Below are positions 1-14,114 of a stretch of DNA of 64,000 bases, piece after piece. Each line of letters opens with the position of its first letter. Within the stretch, counting starts at the first letter, position 1. Location: the NCBI GenBank assembly GCA_004794655.1, contig SMMW01000576.1:3733501-3797500 (forward strand), written 5' to 3'. The notes under the pieces are model-generated. The model was not told the origin of the DNA. It ran no database searches and worked only from the letters and a program-made list of their open reading frames with translations. Source of the DNA: Marisa cornuarietis. Taxonomy: Eukaryota > Mollusca > Gastropoda > Architaenioglossa > Ampullariidae. The translations under genes and the position numbers were made by a program.

Positions 1-1767
1 TGCCCTCCACCCCTGGTTCCCGCGTCTGCTGTCATCTCCTCTCCACCTCTCATACTCCCACCCTTCCTCGTCAGCACGCGGCGCCCGAACGCTTTGCTTC
101 TTTCCCGCCTCATCCACTGCTACTTGCTTGTCTCCCTTGCATGCCATACTCCGACCCACGCCGCCGCGCCACGTGCTGGTGTCCGACCGTTACTGACGCT
201 GCTTGCAGCTGCCGCCTAAACACGTGGTCGCTGGCTGCGCAAGGCACCCACACAACGTGCATAGTCAGGGGAGGAAACCGGGGAGGAGACGACGCCTAAA
301 GAGCACGCGCTGTTTATGGCCGCCAGCACGAGCCTTTGCTACGGGCATGCGCCGTAAGGTGGCTGTACTCTCGCCACTTGTTAACCGGCCATGCACTCTT
401 ACTCGAAGACTGAACGGGATTGCAGCTGTTCCACCCGGCTCCCCGTATAACTTAACCTAGATCACCAAGCTTTCTGACAAACTACAACGTGCGACTCTAC
501 AGCAGGCGGCAGAGGATCCCGATAAGAGTCATAAGAAGCAGCGTGCACAGCTGCAGAAATAGTCGCTGGTGTAGGTGTGTGCGTGGGTGGAGGTGGGGGT
601 GGAGGGGGCGCTGCATGTCGCTGTGTGACAGTTCCTGTGGGACCAGCGAGTCCGACGCCGGCAGGGCGTGACCTGCGCCCTCTGTGTAGCGCTCAGCTCT
701 GTGTCCAGCAGGGCCAGTCCATGTCACAAGCTGATGGCGATCGACTCGGCCATCAGGACTAGGGTCAGAAAGTGATTAGACAAGATATCAGAGATCACCA
801 AGCTGCGTGTGTTCGACCGAAATCCAACCAAAACGTTTCTCAAGTCAAATTCCCAAAGCTATGCTGCACATTCTTTCATATCTCCTGTCAAACGCCACAA
901 AGCTCATCATCATTCGGAGGGTAAACCGGGTGAGCGCACTGTGATGTGTCTACAGAAAATACATTAACTGCTGGTAAGGTATAAGGACCACAAACACCTT
1001 AATGTATGGGGACATAAAATACAAACCCTTTAAATATGTGGGGCACAAGAGTGCTTTAATGTGAAGGAGACACGAGAGAGGGGCATTTCAATGCATGTGG
1101 ACAGAAGATGTAAGCATTCACACAAATCATTCCACACCCTGCCCAGCTACCAACAGAATGAACGACTTCATCGCATTCATAAACCTATCCTAACACAGTT
1201 CTCCTCACGAAACCAAAAAGTAATGGAGAACCACGATTACTGGAGAAACACTGAGAACTTTACATGTTCACGTGCTGGGGTAGAGAATTTTTTTTTCCTG
1301 AGACAAGAAATGGGATGACAAAGGGAGTTTATATAACTTTGTATGTTTGCCCCAGGCATGTCTCCGTCAAGTGCCCACATAAACAAGCCCTACAAAATTC
1401 ATTTGTTAGAAAAGGGATTTTATCGTCTTCGTGCAGCGCACGTGCACGGGCGCACGCTCTCTCTCTCTCTCTCACGAACACACACAAATTATGGTTCCTT
1501 CTCGTCTTTGCAAACGTCAGAGCGAGATGGGAGACTTCCGCACGAGGTCTAAGCGGTTCGAGAAACTGTGCGAAGGCCGGACTAAGGATGCAGATGTCTT
1601 CACTTGTAATCACCTATTGAGGCAGGGAGCAGATTAGGGCCATTGTATTCAGCTGTACGTTTCATGTGTACTGACCTATTTACACACTGACCTAGTTTCT
1701 ACCTTCCTCCAGTATGCAGCTCTCTAACCTGTACCTAACACTTATGGCAATATCTTATCTTCTCTAC

Positions 1768-1803
<36 letters not shown>

Positions 1804-4800
1804 CGCGTCGTTCACACAGTATCCGTGTGAGTGTGGGTGGGAGGGTGGGTGAAGGGCGTGTTTGCCTAATGAGCATGCAGCAAATGTGTCCAGTCAATGC
1901 AAGTATAGGGCAGAGGAGGTAATTATGAGCTGCTGTAACTAATGCGTGTTGCCGAGCACCCCACCACTCAGCTTGAAATTTTTAAAAAGGTATCTTAGGA
2001 TCACTCCCTATAAAGATCCAAGCACTTTTTTCCTCCAAAAGATCCGGGTATATGAAAGCAAAATTAGGATATTTGACAACAGTTAACTGCTTCACATGAC
2101 AATCCTGCAAGCCAGCGAGAGTGAACGACAGGGTCGGGGTATGAGTATAGGTAACGAGGGACTTAAACATAAAGGTGACTAAACTCATAACTCGGCCGTA
2201 TCGACTCCAATGGTTCAGCTTCAGCGAATGAGCACTGCTAGTGTCACACCCCAAAAGTATGTGCCACCTCTGACTAGTTGGTGCCGTTTGCACCTGAAGC
2301 AATCAGCAGTTAGTATAGCAGCCCCCACGTGCGTTTGCTACCCAGGAAATCATCTCCCCCTTCTCGCCATCACTACATGCGCTACATGTGACGTTCCCTT
2401 TCTCGATGTGCAAGCACGCGCTCATGCATGCTGGCAAAGACGCGGCAAAGAAGTCATTTTAATGTGATATTGAAATATCTTGACGGGTGTGCAAGTGCAC
2501 GCAACACAAGACACGTCGACTGCGAGCATAGAACGAGGTGCGAGCTGCAAGCGAGGTCAGGAATTTAACGCCATGGACGGTCTCATTACTCAGCGTTCAT
2601 CACGAATGCGGATGAATATTGTATTACGCGCGATTGTCATCCTCCCCACCCGATCTTTCTTTCTGTTTCTCCTTTTTTTTTTTATTTTGCTCTGCCTGCA
2701 CACGCATGCAAACTGCCTACGGCCCTTATTAACACCCGTTCACGTGGCGAGGAGCGCGACATTAAACACCATACGTGGCAACAATATCGGCTCCCCCTCC
2801 AGCATGGAAGCCCACAACATGCGCTCATCCTTTGATGCGTGCACACACTTGTGCTGACATTTGAGTTACTTGCCCGGTGCACGCGAAGTGTAAAATATAC
2901 CACTGCATCAATCAGGCGGGTTCATCCGGAGGGTGGGGGGAGGTGCTGGAAGGCACAGAGGAGAAAGATCTGATCTCGTTTTATGACAACGCTCGTTTTA
3001 CGCCCCCGTTGCGAGGGCAAGCTGTGACACGACGTCGGCTACCCCCCCCCCCCCGAGGTGTTGTCCTTTTTGTCGTTGGAGCAGACGTCAGGAGAATTCT
3101 CGTGCACCAAGTTTTCGTGCACCCGTTGTCCTCCACACGCCAACTGTGGCCCGCCGTCAAAAGGGTATAGTTAACCGACTCGCTTTATCGGCCCAGCTAG
3201 CGCTGCCAGCTGTTTCCGAGCGCTAGCGCTAAAGGATAACACCCACACTACTACCTCATACCCCCCCGCTCCATCTGACCGCTTTCCCTTCCCGCAGAGT
3301 GCACTTGTGCATGAAAATATTGCAAGTTCTTGTCTGCCTCTCCCATGGATGATGTCCTGAGTCAGCAAGTAGAAAAGGTTGCATGCGATCTGGCATTTAG
3401 ATATTTTTCTACAAAAACCCTCCGTCTTCTCGAGGCTCGAACCACCCATCTCGTCATACGCGCTTTGACAACGCACCCTGGATACGTGGCGGAGTGCGTC
3501 GCCCTGGGCGACGCGAGGCAGGGTCAGCGCGTGACCTTTGCCGGTGACGAGCCACTCGAGGCCGCTGACCGCCGCCACGCACGAACATTATCTCACTATA
3601 TGAAATCTGTGGTGCCACGCACTCAACAAGTCCGACGCCATCTTTGTGCGCAGTTGAGAATACCGCCTCTCGAGGCGGACGCGGCACGAATGTCTGGCGA
3701 AGGTCGACGCCTTCCCGAACTCTGACGTCTAACCGACGAAGGAAAAGCCACTATAGCCGGACTCTGGCCCCGCAACTGCGCAACGTTCTAACGAGCTGTC
3801 GGTCGACAACAAAGTGCAGCCTGACTGGAAATTTCTGCTTGGCAAGCAGCTGCCAAGGCTGCATGTTTCCGAGTGCAAGACCAGTTAAATTGCTCGATCT
3901 TTCTCTCTCTAGTCTTTACTACGCAGATTGAGATTGATGTGTGCACCGCCGGTTCTCTCCTGCGCAGAACTGATGGTTGTCTCTGCCCACTCTCTCTCTC
4001 ACACACACACACACACAAACTGTTTTTGTTGTTCGCAGCAGCGCGCTTCACGGATCACACTCGTCTGGTCTCGTGTACCAGTGCGCCGCCCACATGTCGC
4101 CGATTACCTAAGCTGCTCCCCCCCCTCCCTCCCCTGCTTTCCTATCAGAGGCAGGAAAATAGAGCCTACTGCTGTCTGTCCTTCGCTGGGAGAAGCAGCT
4201 TGTTTGTGATAGCAGGTCACGTTGAGTTTTATGCTGATAATAGGATTCTGCATTTACGGAAACCCCGTCATGAGATCAACCTGTTTATCTGAAAAGTGAT
4301 AAATTTTATTTCCTGAGCACAAATGTTGAGTTCATCAATTTTGCGTTCGTTCCTTTTGCTCCAGCCGTCAACATATGTTCAACCATTACTTGCATGAAGT
4401 CCTGGAAAACCTTCAACTTAAAACCAGTTATATCGGGTGATACCAATGCAGATATTGTTGAATTAATACAGAGCAGAAATTACAGTCGCACAGCAGACAA
4501 ACCAAATAATAATAAAGCAGACAGATTATTCATTTATATACAGCACGCATCAAAATATCTGAGTCAGAAATATGAAGAATATTTTACAAACATGTATCTT
4601 CCGTTCTTCCACATCCCCTCTTTTGCGTGCAAAGCCATTTTTATCCACAAAAAAAAAAAACAAACAATCAAACAAACTCCGCGCAGACTTTGTCCAGCGA
4701 AACCGTGGCCTACACTATTCTTGTCCAGAACATGGGATAAAAGTGCGAGCGCTCAGACCGGAATCCGCAATAATTAAGGAAAATACAAGCCACACGACAA

Positions 4801-7800
4801 GGGCTAGCAGCATAGGGACGATAAAAAGAGCCCGGATGTTAACTCGAGCTCTGTCGGTCATGATAACTATTCCGCATGTCTCGAAGCTCCATCGTATAGA
4901 GAAAAAAGTCTGCACCGTGCTAAGTTTTTTTTCCTGGTATTTCAACTACAGTGATGCTGCGTCTAACAAGACCCCTGACCTTCTGTACTGCTCGCGCTTG
5001 GAGCATCGTGGGCGTTGTACAATTTACAGGTGACGATACACAGTTCTGCAACATAAACGTATCCTGTCATCACTGTAAACTCAAACCGCCATCGGTGCAA
5101 ACGTTTGTGGTAGTTAGTGTTAATGTATACAGTCATCATCTCAATGTATATACCCTTCCTCGGTGTGAACGCGTTTCCTTGTCAGTGTAAAAGTACCCCC
5201 AAACATCCACAACAATGTAAACGGTTACAGGCTGACGGACCTTTCTTTGTCCTCCACGCCCTGCTCGAAGCTTCGCTCTGGAAAGCCCCTGCAAGACAAA
5301 AAGCTTGGCGCAAGCTGTGGCTGGCGCAGGCGACCCTCGGTGCACGAGGGTGAGATGGCGGGCGCGTGTGTGGTGGAGGCGTGTGTATCCGCACAGTGGA
5401 GCTGTAGGCGGTGAGGCTTCCAAGCCCACAAGCGCCGCAAGCTGCATACAGGTTGTACCAGCTCTGAACAAGGTAACACTTATTGTGGTAAACAAGAAGA
5501 AAGTGCTCCTGCTGCTGCAACTCACGTTCTCATGAGGAATTCAGAGCAAGCTTGTGGTCGTCTTCAGATTTTTTCCAACGCACATATTTGTCGCATAACG
5601 TACGCATCAGATCACAGTACCCGTACAATTCCCAGTATGTAATAAAACATCTTAGTAGTACATAAAAAATGCATTATTCTCGTAGAAGTGGGATATTTTA
5701 TTAAATGAATTGGATGCAAAGACTTCGCAGAAATAACTGTATATTTATTGCCATTCATGACTGATGCAATTTTTTGTTTTATATATATGGATCACTCCGT
5801 TAGTCGGTACGTGCAAACTGGGACAAAAATAAAACTTTACAACTATTTCAGGGATGATGCATGAAAAATTTACCTGGGATGCTATTTTTAGAACATACCA
5901 AACTGCTGTTGAAAAGTTTCATTTTCCGCGACCACGACCCACCACATGCAATTACCCATGCTGCGCAGATCTATAATTGTACTCTTTGCTACCACTGATA
6001 TCTCCGGAGTCCTAATCTGCTGTAGCAGCACTGTAACTGCTTGCTACATCGATCCACCGTAGCCTCCAAGTCCACAGTTCAGTGCATTCACTGCTCTTTG
6101 TTCGCCTTTTATGACCGACAAAGGGCCACGCGCCGACTTGGCGGACAACAGAAGTAAAGCCAAGATCACAGAGCTAATCAGCTACGGGACAAAGGAACCA
6201 GGGCCTCGCTCCACGCTTTCGCCCACACGGCGCCTAACGTTTGGTGTCGGACGAGAAACAGACGCAAGTGATATTGGGATGGAGGGTGCGAAAGAAGAGG
6301 GAAAAACACACTCACTGTCGATCCGCTGGGGCTGCAGCGCTGCAGTCGTAGTCGCTGAAAGTCATAGCACGGTCCGCTTGGGTAGCCCCTTACAAAAACA
6401 ACACCAAACCTGCTACTCCACACCCAGTGTTCGAGTGTCGTCTGCTCGCTGAAAGTGGCCACCTGTCGGCCAGGGGCAGGCTATCCCATCTGCTGGGCCC
6501 GGCGCACTCAAAGGTTGCCCGCCTTGACAACACGGGGTCACGGCTATTTTTAGGCCCGGGCTCTCCACGCCGTCTCTTTCTCGTCCTGCGCTCTCATTGG
6601 TCCGTTCCAGTGGCCGGGTTACGTGCATGTGCTTAGCAGCACCCCGCGTGCTGAGCGGTCCCTGTCCGTGTGTGTAGTTGGATCATTTCTTTGTTTCGTC
6701 TTCGAACGCGACTGCCTCCCCTCATTATTGAATATTAAATAAAATGGAAAAAGGGGCTGGGGGGGGGGGTGATGTCTGGCGAAACATAACAATGGGGGTC
6801 TGGCATTCACGATCAAGTCGAACAACTCGTCAAAAGGTGAATTCACATTACACCCTCTTGAGTAATGTACGTGTGCTCCTGTTATAATAATAGAGATGAC
6901 GAGGTCTGAAACGCTCAGAGCATTGCAAGACATGAAACTGATAACTCTTATCACTGTTCAGTAAATGTTTTTGTAGTTGAAGGGTCAGTGGGTTAAATTA
7001 AAGTTTCTGCTAATCACCACCAGGTTGGCAATATATATAATTATATTTTATTCTCGTCTCGTTTTCTCACCCCATGGGCTTATACCCAATAAAATATAAT
7101 GGAAGTGAAAATGCTAACTCCGCCTTTCGCCACAAAACGCTATCAAGTTGGTATAATATGTGTATATTATCTGGCTGTATATTATATCTCAATTAATCTC
7201 GCAAATCCGCCTCACTTCACATTTTGTGGAAGAAGGAATTTGCCCCAAAGTTACATAAAGTGCTAGATCATATACCCTCTTTATGTCGCCACCTTCGCTT
7301 TTCACCAAACATGGACCTATGACGGAGAGATATCTATTAAAAACTGATGAAATGTATTTTTTTTAATGTTGTAGCCGTAAATATGTATATGTAAAGAAAT
7401 GGCGTAGGAACGAGGGGGGCAAGGGGGTAAGCCGCCTTCTCAAAAGCGATTCTGAGGGGGCAAGAATATCTCCCCCCCCCCACTTCTCCACACGCTCCCG
7501 GCCCAATGTTTGAGATGTCATTCTTCACAAAGCACAAAAAGGTAGAGGAACAGAGAGAGAAATAGCAAATGACAAATCTTTATTTAGAAGTGTAACAGAA
7601 TAAGCAAAAGTGATGCCTTTTCTTTTTTACATCTAGCCCTTGAGCTAAAGAAAGGAAAAAGAAACATTTTGATACAAAATAAACGCATTAATCAAAGAGG
7701 ACTGGATTTATTTCTTGTTTTGCACACTGACTTGAAAACCTCGAATGTGATTAATATGATTACGAAGTTTTCTTATTCTGAATATCACATGATTTCTTGT

Positions 7801-9058
7801 GATTGTGATAACGATAACTGGATGAGTCATCATATGTGTGTGAGTATTATTTCTTGTTAAGTTATGCCTTGTCGTTTGACACTGAGAGAAGCGTATGTTG
7901 TGATGCTATCACCGTGTACGTGCACGTGTGTGTGTATGGCTGCGCTCATGCATCTCCTTTTTGTTGGTCATGTGCGAGTGCGAACGTCGTTCACTGTCGC
8001 CATGGAGTCCTCCCTCCCAAGAGCTCAGCAGTATGTTAAGCCACTGTCTAGATATATATATATATATAGATTGACAGTTATTAGAGCCCTCTTCATCTGT
8101 ACACTGCCGTGGAGAATAAAAGAGATTCAGAGAAACATCGAGAGACAGACAGAAAAGCTAAGACATGTAAGACGGATAGCAATTAATTTTATTGCCCCCC
8201 ATCCCCGAATGTCACCCTGTGCAAAAGGAAGAACTAAAAAGCATAGCAATACTGGCATATAACATAATAACTGTTACATTATTGCCTGGGCACTCTTTGC
8301 AAAGGACGTTTTATTATCTGTCGCGAGCATTTGCATGTGGGAGAGGCCGGAGGGAGGCGGAGGATCCTAGCTTGTTTCCAAGCTTTTCACCATGACCCGT
8401 GAAAAGCCCTGCAATGAGTTCTCTGCATTATTCCCTAAGCGAACATGTACCCAGCTCTCTCCTTATGGGTGGGCGTGAGTGCGAGGGCGAGTCATTGCAG
8501 GCTACAACTCACAGCCACAGAAGTGCACACGACTTGAACTGCATGAACTACAGCAACATGAGGCCAGAAATTATTTCCCTCGAATCTATTGTCCTCGGTG
8601 AAAAAAGTGTAAATAAATAAAGAAAGGATTCACTGATTCGTTAAATCAAATCCGCAAATGCATAAAGTTTATAATTTTGTCAGTTCTCAGTTAGTTGGTA
8701 TCATTTTTCACTTTCTAGTATCGAGTTAACAGGTTCATTCAATTATATTTTCGGGCAGAATCTCATGTGGGGAAATGCGATGAACCGTAAAGGCTCGTTG
8801 TTTACTAGCTTAACGGCTTCCTCTGCTTCTCGTCTGAAAGACCCAACCCACCTGAACTATGATTAACAGCACTGGGAGAGCTCATATGATAATTAAGGGA
8901 GAGCTCGTAAGATAGTTAAATATTTTCTTTATCAAACCAACAACCTGACCTCTGCCTGGTGCACGGCGGAGAATGTGTTTGAATACTAACATCTTAAGGG
9001 ACAAAAGGCCGTTAATCTCTTTGGGAAGTTAGTATTCTTCGCCGCCATTTTTCAAAAA
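1..9058. other. gene-free stretch, left end
   Basis: I see no exon with family resemblance here. Open frames up to about 135 codons occur on both strands, for example two overlapping opposite-strand frames at 3171-3725, but they lack recognisable domains and look like chance openings in GC-rich DNA. The stretch holds (CT)n at 1457-1473, (CA)15 at 1771-1801, a CT/CA run at 3990-4016 and several short C or T homopolymers. CpG-containing GC-rich patches at 1-700 and 3000-3750 could be promoter DNA of a gene outside the window, but nothing proves it. Confidence 0.5.
1771..1801. repeat. (CA)15 microsatellite
   Basis: Uninterrupted CA dinucleotide run of about 30 bases. Confidence 0.95.
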
Positions 9059-9229
9059 GATGTTTATGTGGATCTTCAAAACTGTTTGTTGTTGTTAAAT
9101 GCTTATGTGGGTCTTCAACCATTTTTTTTTTTTTTTTTTTGTTAAATGATGTTGATGTGGGTTTTTAACACTGGTTGTTGTTAAATGATGCTTATGTGAA
9201 TCTTTAACACTGGTTGTTGTTGTTAAATG
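9059..9229. repeat. four-unit minisatellite, about 40-45 bases per unit
   Basis: Four imperfect units share a core of 'TTATGTGG.TCTT.AAC' followed by 'TTGTTGTTAAATG'. Unit two has its middle replaced by a run of about 20 T. On the minus strand the units read as a repeated His/Thr-rich peptide, which is a by-product of the repeat and not evidence of coding. Confidence 0.75.
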
Positions 9230-12200
9230 GAGTTGGTAGCAAACGCAGGAAAATTTTCGATGTAATCTGAAATGAGATAATTCAAAGTGCAACGCATAGA
9301 ATGAGAAAAGAACACGCCAGCTGTAGATCGACCACACATCCTCCGGGCAGCGGCAGATGTAGAGGCCCTCACTGGAGAAGAAACAAGGGTTTGCTCCGAC
9401 AGTATGAGGAGAAATGGGGGACAGGTGAGAAGCGCTGGATGGCGGGGTTGGGGGAGAGAGACAGAGGGAGAGGCAGAGAGCTGAGAAAACTAAGCATGCT
9501 GGAATCGTTGATAGATTTTCTTAGCGAGTGAGAGAGAGAGAGAGAGCGGGCATAGCGTGGTGTGAACTCTTGACCGCAGCCTCTGATCGAAGGTAATGTA
9601 GGTGGCGCTCCGTGCCTGTTGTCCAGGTTATTTTAGTCGTTGGATTTTTGCTGTTGACCTGACGACCGCTGAGATGGCGAGTTTTGACACCTGTTTGACA
9701 CATTATGTCCCGATCACTTGCATGTACTTGTCGCCGGCAAACACAACCGACAATGATACTGGGCCACAGGTGGGCGGGAAAGCAGCTGCAGTCGTTCGAT
9801 AAACTTTCGTTAGATGCAACATCGCTGTTCCCACCTGTCGTCCCAAAAAACAAACTGTCAGCTGCGAAGGCGTTTTACGTGGTAAATTCTTTCTCTTTCT
9901 GGCTCATGTGTGTGTGTGTGTGTTGTGGTTTACACGCTTTCTTTTCTCGTATATTACAGGTGGACAGACAGACAAATGGCCGACAGGCACGCAGACAGCC
10001 GTACACACGGTAGGGCGAACAAAAAAATCCGAGAGAGGCAGAGAAGGAAAGAGAGGTGCAGACACACCCTGGCTATATAACGGCTCCTCCCCTGATGTTG
10101 ACTGTGGTCGCTCTGTGTCAGGCGGGTCCTTGTTTGGCCGCGACAAACGCAACACGTGGTTACACACACCTCAAGTTTGGGGGGAGTGGGGGAGGGGGGA
10201 AGAGAGTGAAAAGCCCTGCTATACTGGTTAATGGCCTGCGTGCTAAAAATAGCATAGACTGCGAGCTATCCGCAGCCGAAAATAAACCGTGACGTCAGAA
10301 GGTAAAAACTTGGTAGATGGTGACATCAGCATAACGGTGTGAAACGACACAAAGACAAACGGTAGTGCATATACGTCACACGGTGGGATTGAGGGGAGAG
10401 AGAACAATGAACAATAAACAAATCTTTATTTACGAGGAGAACAGAATACGTGATGCTCTTTTACGCCCTGGGACTAATTAGTAGAGATAAAAACATTACA
10501 TTAATTCAGAACACGGCAATAAAAACAGAGAAATTATGATATGTACAAAGATGGTGGTTGTTGTCTGAATTGACAGTTTTTGTTTTATTATTGGCTAGAG
10601 AAGAGTTTGTGTGTGTTGGGGGCGGGCTGTCTTTGTGTATGTGAGAGAGAGAGAGAGAATCGAGAGAAATAGCTAAGGCAAACGAAAGGAAATAATCTGT
10701 TAAAAGGATTAGATAGGCAAATAATGTTTTCCATTGAGTTTGTAACGTTCTCTCTTAACTAATTATAATACAAATTGTCATACAAAAATGTCTTTTCTTT
10801 GTTCTTCCTTCGTCACCTTGCCATATACAGCCATCTATCACTCACATCTTCCTCCTTCACCAGGCTTTACTTCCTCCCATTTCTCTCACTAGGAAACTTC
10901 TCCAGTGAGATAATAAAGTTGTATTTTCCAATTTTCCTTTCTAGATTTGCCCTTTTTCTAAGGACTTGGTCATGGAAGTGATGGATGTTGCTAAACCACG
11001 ACTCGCCTTTTCTCGAATAAACACTTTGCTGGTTTAAATACACGTTCTACACTTCTCTGTCAGGCATGTAATCATTTCCCTCGATTCTGCCAGGATTTCC
11101 TTCAGGAAGTGGGTTTTTTGAGTTGTCCTCACAAGAGGTCGATCCCAGCCGTCCTTCGAGAGGAAGTCTTCCAAGTCCTTCCCTCTTCCTGTATCGTCTG
11201 TTAAATGTTTTTATGCGTCACGGCCACCCATCACGTGAACAAGGGCAACTTGCGAGAACAAACATTTACCTCTCTGTAAAAATCACACGAATTGCTTGTA
11301 GCTATAATAGCGCAGGTAAACCTTCCCCCACTTTTATTCGTTCTCTTTGTTAGAGTGACTGTTTTCTTATTCTTACTCCTATAATTTCCCACGACTAGCT
11401 AGCTACCTCTAGTCTACGGGGCACGTAGCATGCGGAACTACATTGTCAGGTTCCCACTTGTAGCACTCAGAGCGCGCGCGCGCACACACACACACACACA
11501 CACGCACGCACGCACGCAAAGAGGCTCAGACAGAAAGCTTGAATGTTCTAGTGGAGCAGGACATCTTGATCCTCATAAGAATAGCATGTGATCCAACAGG
11601 TACTCCGACAGTCTATGCATAAAGACCTTCATGTATGTCTTTCCCTTTCTGTTTGTGTGTTCGCGTGTACACGCCCACGTACATGCATGTAAAGCAGTGC
11701 TATAAACCTATCCATCACTCGAAGTATGTGCAACACGTGAAACATTGAAACATGCACGTTGGGCTTTGCCTTTAGTGTTAGCGCGTGAATTAGTGCGTGT
11801 TGGGGGAGGGGGTAGTTCATAATTCCAAAACTAGAACACCATCTAAAACGTCTTTCAAACAGTGGCCTTGACATAATTTCAGGCAGAAGAAGAAACACTG
11901 TTTCGGAGGTTTGTGTATGAGACTACAACAGTTATTCTTAGGAATCGATGTCTGAAAAAAAAATGAACAGCAAGATATGAACTGTATTATCAAAGCTACA
12001 GATCCGTGGGCCAACAGCTTCAGATATATCTTTTCTCATCGAGGTGTTAGAAGGTCTGCACGCTGTGCTCGAACTGCGGCCAAGAGCGACACCTACAAGT
12101 GTCAGCCAGAGGATGACCTTCCATGAACATAACTGTCCCTGATGGTGGACTCGTCTCGACATCCTGGCAACATGGAGTTGTGAGTATCTCCATCACTCGT

Positions 12201-13700
12201 CATGTGATCCAAGACGGATGAGCCGGATCTGTTACAGTTTGATGCCGAGGGAAGCAGCATCAGGCCGCCCCCAGGGCTCTGTCGTGAATGCTTGATGTGG
12301 AAACAAAAGTTGTGTGCATGCACGGGCGCACACCAAGCTCCAAGTATTTTTTTTGCGATTGCGCATGCTCAGTGTCTACAGTCTAGAGGAGCTAATGTCG
12401 GTGGGAAGGGGAGATAGCGACAAACTGTTTCTGCTGCCACTCCTCTGCGGAAACCCACAAATTCTGGTTGGAAGAGCAGTAAGGTATGTTGAGGGAGGGA
12501 GGTCACTGGATCCGCTTGCTAACATCACAGACCTCTGCCATGACAGGAAAGGGAAGGTGAAAGAAGAGGAAAAAAACCCGTGGCGCATAAAAGAACCGCT
12601 AGGTGGCATTCTTGTCGCTCGTTCTCTTTCACGGCCATCGCCAGGTGTGAATCCTTTTTATCATGTTAGGGGAGTAATGTGGGTGGAAGGGAGTTGCATT
12701 TAAGCTTATGAAAAGTTTTAGATTCCACACAGCAACCATACGCGTCTGTTTGGAATTCTGTAGTATTTGCACTTAAGTTTCCTCTCTGCTTGCATGCTTG
12801 GTTGGTTATTTACACCCATCATGGCGGTCTGATATCTGCAGGGAATGCTTGCAACACTTGGCACCAAGTGCAGCTTTTGGTCCTAAACCACTCGCCCATC
12901 ATCGCCTTCTTCATCTCTGGCTTCCAACGTCTGCTCTTCTCGCCCGCTGCCAAGGTATTCAGACTTCCGGGGTTTTGTAGTCTTGGCCGCAGTGTCGCCC
13001 TACTAGCGATATTTTATACTAGCCATGCACACATTCCTGCCGTCAACACCACACTTTCCCTAGCCCACACCAAAACACACATACACACCAACAAAATGTG
13101 CAAACAATCAAATGACGAATAAAGAAAATGATTGAATAATGGGTTTATTCTGAGTCAGACTTAACATAACCTTTTCAAAAGTCATTGAAAATAGAAAATC
13201 TGTATTTAAGACCAATCCTTGTGATATAATGCACTGTACTAAATAAAATACACAAGACGAGGGTGATGCTCTTTGGAGAGTACCAGAGGCAATGAATTAG
13301 TGAGCCAAAAGTAAACCGTGTTTCTCAGGTTAACAATGACAAAAGTAGTACATGGACTCCAGACTTCAACATGGCCTCGTTTAAGAGTTTCAAACACATT
13401 TCTCGTGGAATAATTTTAATTTAAAAGAACTTAAACAGAATTAACATTTTCAGCTAAACAGCACTGCTGTTCTGAGAATTCTTGTGAATTTGTGAATTAA
13501 AAGTGTTCAAAAAGCATAATCGTTTTCTTGGGTATACAATGCGCGAAGAATAACATTTCTCTGTGCAAATCAATTTTTATGGAGCTCTGCTCGTGCGCAC
13601 AACGAGTGCCTTTGTTCTTTCCACAAGAGCTGACCAAGATGTTGTCAAGTGCTTCACACGAGGGGAAAAACGATCAGGTATTTCCAAATCCTGTTACGGT
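9230..13700. other. gene-free stretch downstream of GADD45
   Basis: No exon recognised. It contains (GA)n near 9530-9546 and 10650-10660, short GT runs, and the compound CG/CA/CG microsatellite at 11471-11518. Open frames here overlap on opposite strands and show no domain. Confidence 0.5.
11471..11518. repeat. compound (GC)n(CA)n(CGCA)n microsatellite
   Basis: About 48 bases of alternating purine-pyrimidine: GC repeats, then CA repeats, then CGCA repeats. Confidence 0.9.
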
Positions 13701-13723
13701 CTCCTGCTGTGAAAGCAATTATT

Positions 13724-13729
13724 TTTATT
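13724..13729 (-). terminator. candidate polyadenylation signal of GADD45
   Basis: The plus strand reads TTTATT, so the minus strand reads AATAAA, about 280 bases past the GADD45 stop codon. Another AATAAA on the minus strand lies near 13142-13147. Which one is used cannot be told from the sequence. Confidence 0.4.
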
Positions 13730-14006
13730 ATCGTGGCGACCACCACCCATCACGGTCATCATCATGTCATTATTGCTGTTGTTGTGTAATCCTGGATGAT
13801 AAATAGGACTTTAAAGCCTTAGGGCGGCTGTTAAATGCAGGCAATGAAGTGCTACTGCAGGCAAAGTCCAGGTGTCTCGTCTCCAGCTCTCAACACGCGG
13901 CCGGAAGTCCCGAGAGTCACCGCTAGGGCGGCAGTGCTGTGATCGCTGTCAAGATGAAGTGGTCATCCTGAAGTCTATGCGGAATGAAGAAGCCCTGTCA
14001 CCGAGG

Positions 14007-14114
14007 TCAGACAGGCAGTTGGATGATGGGTTTCGGATAAATGTCACTAGAGAAGACAGCATCATGGTATGTGCAGACGTAAGCATCCTCTGCTGACAGA
14101 TCGCCTTTGGGCTT
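14007..14114 (-). CDS. GADD45: GADD45 coding exon 5 with stop
   Basis: Acceptor TATATGTTGCAG. Thirty-five codons, then TGA. It keeps the terminal proline-rich end (YPKPIIQLPV), but the family's 'W.DPAL..L..FC.ESR' stretch is replaced by unlike sequence. Confidence 0.88.
   Translation of the reverse strand, partial: KPKGDLSAEDAYVCTYHDAVFSSDIYPKPIIQLPV

Noticed and set aside
3425..3490. Minus-strand GGTTCGAGCCTCGAG resembling a tRNA B box
   Set aside because: No A box at the right distance and no folding acceptor stem.
3171..3725. Overlapping open frames of 131 and 135 codons on opposite strands
   Set aside because: No domain, no splice or start context, GC-rich DNA where stops are rare; both strands open at once points to chance.
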